Origin: Fulvivirga sp.
Lineage (GTDB): Bacteria; Bacteroidota; Bacteroidia; Cytophagales; Cyclobacteriaceae
Assembly: GCA_028280565.1 (NCBI GenBank)
Contig: JANQLQ010000115.1
Coordinates: forward strand, 1-63,904
DNA: 63,904 bases
Direction: 5' to 3'
Part shown: in pieces, positions 37,565 to 45,711 of the stretch
Layout of the letters: every line of letters starts with the position of its first letter
How positions within the stretch are numbered: the first letter of the stretch is position 1
Made by a program: the position numbers and the translations under genes
Notes under the pieces: model-generated
What the model saw: only the letters and a program-made list of their open reading frames with translations
Databases searched by the model: none
Told to the model about the DNA's origin: nothing

Positions 37565-38701
37565 TCAGAAGTCCACCCAGGTATTTCCTTGGCGCGAGGA
37601 TGCTACTACTTTTTCAATAAAATTCATTCCGCGCACACCGTCACGGATGGTAGGGAACGCCCCTGCTACATAGGACTCTCCCCGGATGGCCTGCGCAGTA
37701 CCTTTATAGATATTGCCCATAGCATCAAACAAGCCTTCGGGGTGCCCCGGGGCTATTTTTGTGCTTTGCAGGGCAAAATCAGAATTATAAGCATTACCCG
37801 GCTTGAGTACTCTCATAGGCTCATTTTCCTTAAGATAATACAGGTAGTTGGGATTTTCTTGTTCCCATTTCAACCCTCCCTTTCGGCCGTAGACTGCCAA
37901 CTGTATGTTGTTTTCTTCTGCAGTGGCAATTTGGCTCGCACGGACTATGCCCCTGGTGTCATTGTTTAATCTTAACAAGACCGAACCGTCTACATCCAAC
38001 GGGTTGTCCGCGTACAAGGTGTTGATATCGGAAAGCAGTCTTTTCACTTCCAAACCCGTGGTGTATTCCAGTAAGTTAAAGGCATGTACTCCTATGTCAC
38101 CCATGCAGCAGCTTATGCCTGCTTTAGCCGGGTCTAATCTCCAGACCGTAGCCCGCTTTTCCTTTTCGTGGATCACAGGATTGATCCACCCCTGGTAGTA
38201 TTGTGCATCTACCTTCTGAATTTCTCCAATCACCCCCTCTTGGATCATGGTCCGCATTTGACGGACCATGGGATAGCCTGTATAAGTATGTGTAAGGCTG
38301 AAAACTACGCCATGTTTTTGAACGAGTTCTTCCAACTCGGAGGCTTCTGCCAACGTGGTAGTCACAGGTTTTTCACAGATCACGTGAAAGTTGGCCATGA
38401 TCAATTTTTTGGCCATGGAATGATGAAGGAAGTTGGGCGTAACAATTACCAGCACTTGCATCCTATCGGCTGCCGGGCGTTGGGTCTCCTTTTCTACGAG
38501 TACATCGAGATTTTCATAAACACGTGAGGGATCCAATTCAAGTTGTTCGGCAAAGTCCTTGGATTGTTGGTAGTCAGCATCAAATACTCCCCCCACCAAG
38601 TCATACTCTTCGCCCATATAAGCGGCTACCCGGTGCACAATACCTATAAAAGCTCCGTGCCCTCCGCCGATCATTCCGAGTTTTATCTTTTTATTTTTCA
38701 T
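37565..38701 (-). CDS. Gfo/Idh/MocA-family oxidoreductase
   Basis: A 378-residue NAD(P)-dependent dehydrogenase. The N-terminal Rossmann motif is GMIGGGHGAFIG. The family signature ICEKPVTTTLAEA carries the catalytic lysine of EKP, and GDIGVHAFNLLEY holds the second-site histidine. The ATG at 38701 starts directly with KNKKIKLGMIGGG; an ATG at 38722 would add seven residues. It is the first gene of the minus-strand operon, behind a LacI-type palindrome. In 3-keto-glycoside pathways this type of enzyme oxidises C3 of the sugar or reduces the released keto-sugar. Confidence 0.93.
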   Translation of the reverse strand: MKNKKIKLGMIGGGHGAFIGIVHRVAAYMGEEYDLVGGVFDADYQQSKDFAEQLELDPSRVYENLDVLVEKETQRPAADRMQVLVIVTPNFLHHSMAKKLIMANFHVICEKPVTTTLAEASELEELVQKHGVVFSLTHTYTGYPMVRQMRTMIQEGVIGEIQKVDAQYYQGWINPVIHEKEKRATVWRLDPAKAGISCCMGDIGVHAFNLLEYTTGLEVKRLLSDINTLYADNPLDVDGSVLLRLNNDTRGIVRASQIATAEENNIQLAVYGRKGGLKWEQENPNYLYYLKENEPMRVLKPGNAYNSDFALQSTKIAPGHPEGLFDAMGNIYKGTAQAIRGESYVAGAFPTIRDGVRGMNFIEKVVASSRQGNTWVDF

Positions 38702-38760
38702 GATGAGGGAAGTTAAAAACATTCCTAAAAAATTGGCTACCCTTGGTGGAATACTTTTTT

Positions 38761-38774
38761 CGAAAACGTTTTCG
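38761..38774. promoter_or_regulatory. LacI-family operator, perfect palindrome CGAAAACGTTTTCG
   Basis: A 14-bp perfect palindrome with a central CG, the classical shape of LacI/GalR-family sites. It lies 60 bp upstream of the Gfo/Idh/MocA start and 193 bp upstream of the MFS gene, so it can control both arms. No LacI gene is in the window, so the regulator must be encoded elsewhere. Confidence 0.75.
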
Positions 38775-38966
38775 GGATCGAATGCACTTGTGGAATTGAG
38801 AAAATTACCCTATTATCGAATGGATTAGCAGCATTTATACAAAGCACTGGCATTTGTTAATGAAGCCTGTTTGGACGATACCTGGCAGGCCGTTTGTCCC
38901 GGTAGTGGCCAGGGTTTGGAGCAAGACATCGTTTAACCCCATTGACATCAATTTTATCCTACAATT

Positions 38967-40202
38967 ATGTTAACCGCCCGCCTTAGTTTTATGATGTTTC
39001 TCCAGTTTTTCATTTGGGGAGGATGGTTTGTAACACTGGGCACCTTCCTTAGCAATAACCTAGGGGCTTCCGGTAAAGAAATCGCCATGGCTTTCTCCAC
39101 CCAGTCATGGGGAGCCATTATTGCACCGTTTATCATTGGTTTGATCGCCGATCGGTACTTTAACGCAGAACGGGTCCTGGGAATATTACACCTAGTAAGC
39201 GCTGTCCTGATGTTCCAATTATATCATGCTTCGAATTTCGCGGAGTTTTATCCTTATGTGCTGGCATATATGATCTTTTACATGCCTACGATAGCACTGG
39301 TCAACTCGGTTTCATTTCGCCAAATGACGGACACCGCCAAGCAATTTCCCTACATCCGTGTGTTTGGTACGATCGGGTGGATCGCCGCGGTAAACCTCAT
39401 CAGTTTGCTAAGCTGGGACTCTGAGGCCAGCATTGCGGCAGGGATGCTAAAAAATACGTTTCTCATGGTGGCCATTGCCTCTGCCCTGCTTGGGTTATAC
39501 AGCTTTTCCTTACCAAAAACACCACCACAGGTGAAAAAAACTGGAAAACCTCGTGTGTCCGAAGTCCTGGGGTTAGATGCATTAAAACTGTTAAAGGATA
39601 GAAACTTCTTACTATTTTTCATTGCTTCTGTACTGATCTGCATCCCGCTAGCGTTCTACTATCAAAATTTGAGCCCTTTTTTAACGGAATCAAAGGTGGC
39701 GAATTCATCCAGTTGGACATCGGTAGGCCAAGTTTCTGAAGTGCTGTTTATGCTGTTACTTCCCATCTTTTTTAAGCGTTTTGGGTTTAAAAAAACAATC
39801 TTGCTGGGTATGCTGGCATGGGTCATACGCTATGTGCTGTTCGCTTATGGTGATGGTGGAGCGCTATTTTTTATGGTGATCGTCGGTATCGTCTTGCACG
39901 GCATCTGTTATGACTTCTTCTTTGTTTCAGGCCAGATCTACGCGGACTCCAAAGCTGGTGAAAAGCACAGGAGCGCAGCACAGGGGCTGATCACTTTGGC
40001 CACGTACGGATTGGGAATGCTAATAGGTTATGGGGTTGCCGGCCTTATCTCTGATGCCTATGTCACCGGGGATGGCCATGAATGGAAAAGTGTGTGGCTA
40101 TACCCGGCGGGTTTTGCCGCCGTGGTACTCGTGCTATTCAGCCTATCGTTTAAAGAAGAAAAACAACAAGAGGGTGCAACTTTAAAACATGAAGCAGTAT
40201 GA
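38967..40202 (+). CDS. Major facilitator transporter, NupG-like (nucleoside:H+ symporter family)
   Basis: A 411-residue protein with twelve predicted membrane helices. The N-terminus MLTARLSFMMFLQFFIWGGWFVTLGTFL and the block MAFSTQSWGAIIAPFIIGLIADRYF are typical of the nucleoside permease NupG-like branch of the MFS. Members near Gfo/Idh/MocA and TIM-barrel genes in Bacteroidota are thought to import sugars or glycosides rather than nucleosides. Its TGA overlaps the ATG of the next gene (ATGA), indicating translational coupling. Confidence 0.9.
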   Translation: MLTARLSFMMFLQFFIWGGWFVTLGTFLSNNLGASGKEIAMAFSTQSWGAIIAPFIIGLIADRYFNAERVLGILHLVSAVLMFQLYHASNFAEFYPYVLAYMIFYMPTIALVNSVSFRQMTDTAKQFPYIRVFGTIGWIAAVNLISLLSWDSEASIAAGMLKNTFLMVAIASALLGLYSFSLPKTPPQVKKTGKPRVSEVLGLDALKLLKDRNFLLFFIASVLICIPLAFYYQNLSPFLTESKVANSSSWTSVGQVSEVLFMLLLPIFFKRFGFKKTILLGMLAWVIRYVLFAYGDGGALFFMVIVGIVLHGICYDFFFVSGQIYADSKAGEKHRSAAQGLITLATYGLGMLIGYGVAGLISDAYVTGDGHEWKSVWLYPAGFAAVVLVLFSLSFKEEKQQEGATLKHEAV

Positions 40203-40927
40203 AGTATGGTCTATTGACAGTATTGATCACATTAGCATGTTATTCCTACAGTCAAAAAACGAATCAACGGGTTACGCAAGTAAAAAAGGCCACCCTGATC
40301 CCATTGATCGACGGGCGGCGTGATGACGACTGCTGGGTCGACGCCGAATGGTATGACTTGGACCAACGCTGGCTGGGAGAGGAATATTCAAAAAAAGATT
40401 TTTCCGGGAGATATAAGCTTAGCTGGTCAAAGGATGCACTGTACCTGCTGGTAGAGATCAAAGATGACGTGCTGCTCGATAAAACCCCGGACCCGTTAAA
40501 GGCATGGTGGGACGATGACTGCGTAGAAGTTTTTATCGATGAAGATAACTCCGGGGGAGATCATCAATACAGCCATAATGCTTTTGCCTATCACGTGGCC
40601 TTGAATTATAACGTGGTAGACCTTGCTCCCGACGGAAAACCCCGTCTTTACAATGATCATATCCAAGTAAAACGTTTACAAAAGAAAAATACGTCTATTT
40701 GGGAAATGGCGATCCATGTATATCGTGATGATTATGAGGATGGTAAAAAAAATCAACCTATTTATTTACAAAGGAATAAGCGAATGGGCTTTGCCTTAGC
40801 CTATTGCGATAACGACGCCAGCGCTGAACGGGAAAATTTCATTGGATCAGAAGTAATCGAAGGAGAAGATAAAAATAGGGGCTGGATCGATGCGGGTATT
40901 TTTGGGACCTTGGTGTTAGTGGATTAG
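40199..40927 (+). CDS. CBM9-like carbohydrate-binding secreted protein
   Basis: A 242-residue protein with signal peptide MKYGLLTVLITLACYSYSQ. The rest is a single CBM9-like beta-sandwich: LIDGRRDDDCWVDAEW, then YLLVEIKDD and WWDDDCVEVFIDEDNSGGDH, a cluster of acidic residues that likely binds calcium. It is coupled to the MFS transporter by a 4-bp overlap. Likely role: binding the sugar substrate in the periplasm or at the outer membrane. Confidence 0.88.
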   Translation: MKYGLLTVLITLACYSYSQKTNQRVTQVKKATLIPLIDGRRDDDCWVDAEWYDLDQRWLGEEYSKKDFSGRYKLSWSKDALYLLVEIKDDVLLDKTPDPLKAWWDDDCVEVFIDEDNSGGDHQYSHNAFAYHVALNYNVVDLAPDGKPRLYNDHIQVKRLQKKNTSIWEMAIHVYRDDYEDGKKNQPIYLQRNKRMGFALAYCDNDASAERENFIGSEVIEGEDKNRGWIDAGIFGTLVLVD

Positions 40928-41034
40928 TATCCCAACTTATAATTTCTTTTAATTTTTGGCAGAAAATTAAATCCAGTTGTTAGCAACTTTGGTCAAACCG
41001 TTAACTGTCCTGCATTTCAACTGGCGCCCATTAT

Positions 41035-41190
41035 CGTTTTTCGTCATTGCGAACCCAGGCTGGTTTGTAGGGCTAGCGGTGAAGCCATCCCCTGCTCGAG
41101 AAGCAGTAGCACAAAGTCCATGCGGTATATATCGTGGAGGGGATGACTTCGTAGCCCCTGCACGGGCATCGCCAGCCTACCTATGACATA
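41035..41190. repeat. CGTCATTGCGAAC-type repeat, copy A
   Basis: It begins TTTTTCGTCATTGCGAACCC and contains the inverted words GAAGCCATCCCC and GGGGATGACTTC. It ends ATCGCCAGCCTACCTATGAC. It can fold into a long hairpin. Confidence 0.7.
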
Positions 41191-41260
41191 CTTTTTCAAA
41201 GGGATGAAAATCAAAATTTTACAAAATCCATTTTTGGGTATAACAAGCTTAAAAAACTAT

Positions 41261-41425
41261 CATTTTTCGTCATCGCGAACCCAGCGGGCGGGTTCATGGG
41301 TTTGTGTGAAGCGATCCCCCGACTATTAACGCTCGTAGGCAGTGTAGCTGACTCACCTGTTGTGGGGATGGCTTCGTAGCCCCCAGCACCCTCACCGCCA
41401 GCCTCGCCAAGACGACCCGTTTTTT
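41261..41425. repeat. CGTCATTGCGAAC-type repeat, copy B
   Basis: It begins CATTTTTCGTCATCGCGAAC and contains GAAGCGATCCCCC and GGGGATGGCTTCG as near-inverted arms. It ends GCCAGCCTCGCCAAGACGAC. Same family and orientation as copy A and the partial copy at 1-110. Confidence 0.7.
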
Positions 41426-41591
41426 ATTTTGTCATCCCAACTTCAAGCATTTTTACAACCTGGACTCGATTAAAAAATGAACGTCATTCTGCGCCGGTGG
41501 CTGTGGGAGGCTCATGGGGAGAGCCGGGATCTGCTGTGCCGTAGAACGGGAGCTACTCCCCAGTTTAAAGCTTGTGAAATTATGCTAAACC

Positions 41592-41641
41592 TCATGTTAA
41601 ACCTAGGCTACGATGATTTTAAACCGAGCTGAGGTTTACAA
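41592..41641 (+). repeat. 45-bp dispersed repeat, copy 3
   Basis: It reads CATGTTAAACCTAGGCTACG followed by ATGATTTTAAACCGAGCTGA and GGTTTACA. The other two copies are on the minus strand at 26213-26255 and 31875-31915. Confidence 0.55.
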
Positions 41642-41923
41642 AAATGTACTTATTCGCGATGACAATAATTTATCGGTTTGAGGACTTTTGATTTTCTTAT
41701 CCTGGGTCGATGTTAGATTAAGCGGCGCCCCTTTTACCGAAAGTATTCGCTTGTTCTATATTGGCACGGATACCTCCCGGTCCGCCCGTATGTTTATCTA
41801 AAAAGAATAGCAAAAATCAAAGCTTGCGGCTATACATGCTTTTAGCCGGGGTTAGGTCTTAGGTCAAGCGCAGCGGTCATAAGAGCGGTTGCAGAGCCTG
41901 CAACCCGCTCCTTTTAAGCTACT

Positions 41924-44617
41924 TTATTCACTTCTCAGCGATTGAACAGGATCTGATTTAGCGGCCCTGACTGCTTGAAAGCCTATGGTAAGCCAGGCAA
42001 TTACCAATGCCGTCAGCCCCGCGTAAAAGTAAACCCCCAAACCCAAGTCTACACTGTAGCTATAATTTGCCAGCCATTCACGTATGGACCACCATGCTAA
42101 TGGGGCGGAGACTAAAAACGATACAATGATCAATTTGCCGAACTCTTTCGACAGGAGTAAAACAATACCCCCTACCGAAGCCCCTAATACTTTACGGATG
42201 CCAATTTCTTTCGTGCGCTGTTCTGCCATAAAGGCCGCCAATGCAAACAATCCCAGGCAACCTATAAAAATGGCCAGTCCTGCGAATAGGGAGAATATAC
42301 CCGCCAGTCGCGATTCCGCACGGTACATATTGCCAAATTCGTCATCCAAAAACCGGTAGTTGAAAGAAAGGTGTGGCGCAAATTTATCCCATTTCCCTTC
42401 TATGCTGGTCAAGGCTTGCTCAAAGCTGTCGCTGTTGATCCTAACGGAGACCACCCCGGCATTTTTGCCCAGCATGAGTCCCAAGGAGCCGATTTCGAGT
42501 TTCATAGATTCAAAATGGAAGTCTTCGATCACGCCGATCACCCGGTAGGTCCAGTATTCGTCCGGGATCACCTGGCCGCGTCTAAAGTCGTAGGCAAAGG
42601 TTTTTATTACGTTATTTTCACCCCAGCGTAATCCATGGGCTTTAAACGCAGACTCATTCAAGATTACTGCCGTGGAGTCAGAGGCTATATCCCTTTCAAA
42701 ATTGCGGCCATGGATGAGCTCCATTCCCATGGTTTTTACGTAATCATGATCGACTACCCAGCTTTGCATATTGATCATATTGTCTTGCGTGGGCCCCTTG
42801 CCTTCTTTCCAATAGGTCATATCACTGCGATTGTATCCGCTGATGGGGATATAGCTTGAAGCAGATACGGAGGCTATTTGTGGCAATTGCCGCAACTCTT
42901 CTTTGAAAGCACGAAGTTGTTCCCCCAGCATGTAGGCATCGCTGACCATGATCACTTGTTCTTTCTCAAACCCTAACTTTTTGTTTTGGATGAACCTAAG
43001 CTGTTGGTAAACCGCCACCGTACCGATCATAAGCAAAATGCTAATAAAAAACTGGAATACCACCAGCCCTTTCCTTAAGACAGAGCCCCCGAAACCCCTT
43101 GTGGATTTACCCTTGAGTACATTGGCAGGTTTAAATGAGCTCAGGAAAAAAGCGGGATAAATACCAGCTAAAGTACCGATGGCCAAAACACTGGATAAAA
43201 TGATCACGTAAAACATGGGACTTTCGTAAGGTATTTCTAATGACTTCCCCGAAAAGCTGTTAAAAAAGGGTAGTGCAGTATTGGCCAATACTATGGCCAG
43301 CACAAAAGCCATGATGCTCAGTAAAATAGATTCTATCAAAAACTGCCGGATCAAATGGGACCGGAATGAACCCAGCGCTTTTCGCACACCTACCTCTTTA
43401 GCCCTGTTCGCAGATCTTGCCGTGGACAGGTTCATAAAGTTAATGCAGGCGATGATTAAAATGAACAATGCTATGGCAGTAAACAGGTACACATAAGTGA
43501 TATCACTGTTAATACCGATATCAAAAGAAAAGGCAGATTTAAGATAGATATCCGTTAAAGGTTGTAAATGAAAGACCAATTTGTTGCCTGCAGCTTCAAA
43601 TTCTTCAACGGTCTTACCGATCATCTCCACCATCTGCGGCACCACGTATTTTTCGGCCAACCGGTTGAGCTTCTGCTCAACTACTTTACTATCCGTACCT
43701 TCTTTCAATAATAGGTACGTGTAAAAATTGTTGCTCAGCCACATGGTACTCTTGCTTTCTTCCAGCGATCCCATGGAAAGCAGGAAATCAAATTTAATAT
43801 GGCCTTGGGCAGGCATATCTTCAAAAACTGCGGTTACATTGTATTCGTCCTCACCGTTGAACAATAGCGTTTGGTGTAAAGGGTCCTTTTCTCCAAAGTA
43901 TTTCTTGGCGGTGCTGGCGCTGATGGCTACACTTTGCGGCTCTGCCAGTGCTGTTGCCGGGTTACCGGCAAGCAAGGGTACGGAAAACACCTTGAAAAAA
44001 TCTTTATCTGAAAAAATTATATACTTCTCCTTAAACGTTTCGGGGTCCTCTTTCGTGGAAACCAAGTAGCTACCCTGGCCACGGAAACGGACGGCATACT
44101 CAACTTCCGGGATCTCGTTGACCACAGTTTCGGCCAGGGGGGCAGGATTTACCGGGAAATGGAATTCTTGCTCATTAAAAAGAGCATACCGCGTGATCCG
44201 GTAGATCGAACTGCTTTTTTCATGATAGCGATCATATCCAAGCTCATCATTAACGAACATGACGATCAAAAGGCAGCAGGCTATACCCACAGCCAGTCCC
44301 GTAACATTGATCAAGGTGTAAAACCTATAGCGGGACAAATTCCTAAAGGCTATTTTTAAATTGTTCTTAAACATGAGTTTTGTGTTGTTATTGCTAAATT
44401 CTATTGAGTTTTGCTGTAGTTGGTGAATGCCTTTATCACTTCCAAAGGACTTGATTACGCTGTCGTAGGCCTCTATGAACCGTTCCCCTTTCTTCATCCG
44501 CTCTTCGACCAGTGAGCAGACATGATCCACAAGTTCATCGCCGAGTTCTTCATCCGCTATACCCCGAAAGTGAATATCACGAATGATATAATTAATGTGT
44601 TCTTCGGTCAAATCCAT
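41924..44617 (-). CDS. FtsX/MacB-type ABC transporter permease with PadR-associated prefix domain
   Basis: An 897-residue inner-membrane protein. Residues about 1-70 form a cytoplasmic prefix domain (LTEEHINYIIRDIHFRGIADEELGDELVDHVCSLVEERMKKG). Then comes a typical MacB N-terminal helix (IAFRNLSRYRFYTLINVTGLAVGIACCLLI), a large periplasmic domain to about 380, three helices, a second periplasmic domain and three more helices. The FtsX signatures are ARSANRAKEVGVRKALGSFR and EQRTKEIGIRKVLGASVGG. It probably works with an ATPase encoded elsewhere. The ATG at 44617 shares bases with the PadR stop (TGATG), so the two are translationally coupled; a GTG one codon upstream is an alternative start. 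Confidence 0.9.
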   Translation of the reverse strand: MDLTEEHINYIIRDIHFRGIADEELGDELVDHVCSLVEERMKKGERFIEAYDSVIKSFGSDKGIHQLQQNSIEFSNNNTKLMFKNNLKIAFRNLSRYRFYTLINVTGLAVGIACCLLIVMFVNDELGYDRYHEKSSSIYRITRYALFNEQEFHFPVNPAPLAETVVNEIPEVEYAVRFRGQGSYLVSTKEDPETFKEKYIIFSDKDFFKVFSVPLLAGNPATALAEPQSVAISASTAKKYFGEKDPLHQTLLFNGEDEYNVTAVFEDMPAQGHIKFDFLLSMGSLEESKSTMWLSNNFYTYLLLKEGTDSKVVEQKLNRLAEKYVVPQMVEMIGKTVEEFEAAGNKLVFHLQPLTDIYLKSAFSFDIGINSDITYVYLFTAIALFILIIACINFMNLSTARSANRAKEVGVRKALGSFRSHLIRQFLIESILLSIMAFVLAIVLANTALPFFNSFSGKSLEIPYESPMFYVIILSSVLAIGTLAGIYPAFFLSSFKPANVLKGKSTRGFGGSVLRKGLVVFQFFISILLMIGTVAVYQQLRFIQNKKLGFEKEQVIMVSDAYMLGEQLRAFKEELRQLPQIASVSASSYIPISGYNRSDMTYWKEGKGPTQDNMINMQSWVVDHDYVKTMGMELIHGRNFERDIASDSTAVILNESAFKAHGLRWGENNVIKTFAYDFRRGQVIPDEYWTYRVIGVIEDFHFESMKLEIGSLGLMLGKNAGVVSVRINSDSFEQALTSIEGKWDKFAPHLSFNYRFLDDEFGNMYRAESRLAGIFSLFAGLAIFIGCLGLFALAAFMAEQRTKEIGIRKVLGASVGGIVLLLSKEFGKLIIVSFLVSAPLAWWSIREWLANYSYSVDLGLGVYFYAGLTALVIAWLTIGFQAVRAAKSDPVQSLRSE

Positions 44618-44967
44618 CACAATTGAGGCTGTATTTGCAATACATGGAACATGGTACGAATAAAAGCTTCGAATTCATTTACCTTCGTCAATACGGATGA
44701 TCTTCCTGTTTCTGTAAGCTTGTAATATTTTCTCACCCGTTTTCCGAATGATTCTCTTTCCGTCACCAGTAGCCCTTCGGCTTCCAGCTTATGCAAGGTA
44801 GGATATAAAGCTCCTTCGGTAAGCACCAGCTTGCCTGCAGACAATTCCTTTACTTTTTGGGTGATCTCATACCCATACATACGCCCATGATCTTCCAGCA
44901 GCTTTAAGATAATCGTTTGTAAAGTTCCTTTTAGTAACTCGGGGTTATGCATAATTCTTCTATACAT
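44617..44967 (-). CDS. PadR-family transcriptional regulator
   Basis: A 116-residue winged-helix repressor: ELLKGTLQTIILKLLEDHGRMYGYEITQKVKEL and LTEGALYPTLHKLEAEGLLVTERES are the PadR signatures. It is encoded directly upstream of, and coupled to, the MacB-like permease, a common arrangement in Bacteroidota in which the PadR protein controls the permease. The ATG at 44967 is used; ATG 44952 would begin at the conserved HNPELL. Confidence 0.93.
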   Translation of the reverse strand: MYRRIMHNPELLKGTLQTIILKLLEDHGRMYGYEITQKVKELSAGKLVLTEGALYPTLHKLEAEGLLVTERESFGKRVRKYYKLTETGRSSVLTKVNEFEAFIRTMFHVLQIQPQL

Positions 44968-45207
44968 TGGACTCTTAGGTATTACGAAACAAGAATAAAA
45001 TGGTTTAAAAAGCCAATGATTTTTTCCCTACCCTACTCGTACGTTTCTTATTAGATGGATATCAATGAAGGCTAAAAACTCGACAGCACCTACCTATGTG
45101 ATTAAATTATGGTGATGCTTATCGTTAACACTACAGTGTACGTCATATCATTCGCCCTTATACATGGATCAATATCTTCCCCCCTAGTGCGCATTTAGTG
45201 TAGGGTA

Positions 45208-45403
45208 CTACGTACTTATCGTAGCCATAGGATTGTAATCCGGGCGTTGTCGTTTACGACCAATGCTCAAAGTAACGCCTGCCTAACCCTCCCTGGCGTG
45301 TTTGGCGGTTAGTGTAAATATTTCGAAGCGCATTACAAATGCGCAAGATGGAAAGCGATTTACGACCGAATGTGTTGAAGATGGGCACGCTTTACAAAAG
45401 CGT
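45208..45403. repeat. Cluster of REP-like short hairpins with TTTACAA/TTGTAAT centres
   Basis: Five short inverted repeats occur within 200 bp: CTACG/CGTAG (45208-45224), GGATTGTAATCC (45230-45241), GTCGTTTACGAC (45249-45260), GCGCATTACAAATGCGC (45328-45344) and ACGCTTTACAAAAGCGT (45387-45403). Most have different arms but a related TTTAC or TTACAAA core, the pattern of repetitive extragenic palindromes served by REP-associated tyrosine transposases. Confidence 0.65.
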
Positions 45404-45428
45404 CAGGTAGGTTCGACATAAAAACAGG

Positions 45429-45597
45429 GTTGGATTAAATCGTAAAGAAGACCCTTTGTGATTCTTTGAGCTTTCGTGGCTTGGTGGCCGGGGAATCTTC
45501 GCCACCAAGCCACAAATGCACTAAGGTTCACTAAGCTTACTCGCCAAATCTGTCCTAGGCAACATCAAACGGGTACATAGTTATCGAGTCCAGGTTA
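45429..45597 (-). repeat. 170-bp dispersed intergenic repeat, copy 2
   Basis: The reverse complement of this segment aligns over its length with 10190-10360, from TAACCTGGACTCGATAA to TTCTTTACGATTTAATCC. The internal arms GGCTTGGTGGC and GCCACCAAGCC form a hairpin. Confidence 0.75.
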
Positions 45598-45630
45598 CAA
45601 ATAAGTACCGGGGCAATTGATGTCGTGATA

Positions 45631-45663
45631 TTTGGAACAGTTTTGTAAAATTATTGATCTTTG
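45631..45663 (+). promoter_or_regulatory. Bacteroidota-type promoter candidate
   Basis: TTTG at 45631-45634 (-33 element), then 21 bases, then GATCTTTG at 45656-45663, seven of eight matches to the Bacteroidota -7 consensus TAnnTTTG. It is about 50 bp upstream of the gene starting at 45712. Confidence 0.45.
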
Positions 45664-45711
45664 TATTGAGCGGATAAACTAAACCCACTGCAACCTACGT
45701 TTTATCATTAA

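Larger units (their letters stand above)
40928..41923. other. Long gene-free, repeat-rich region
   Basis: About 1 kb without a credible gene. It holds two CGTCATTGCGAAC-type repeats in tandem (41035-41190 and 41261-41425), an ACCTGGACTCGAT word at 41458 shared with the ends of the 170-bp repeat, and a copy of the 45-bp repeat (41592-41641). The region is convergent between the CBM9 gene and the permease gene, a typical place for repeat accumulation. Confidence 0.6.
44968..45711. other. Gene-free region with hairpin cluster and dispersed repeat
   Basis: Contains a series of REP-like hairpins (45208-45403), the second copy of the 170-bp repeat (45429-45597) and a promoter candidate (45631-45663). 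No coding frame is credible. Confidence 0.6.

Noticed and set aside
38967-40202. Nucleoside transporter proper
   Set aside because: The family resemblance is to NupG, but the neighbours are all sugar-oxidation genes, so a sugar substrate is more likely.
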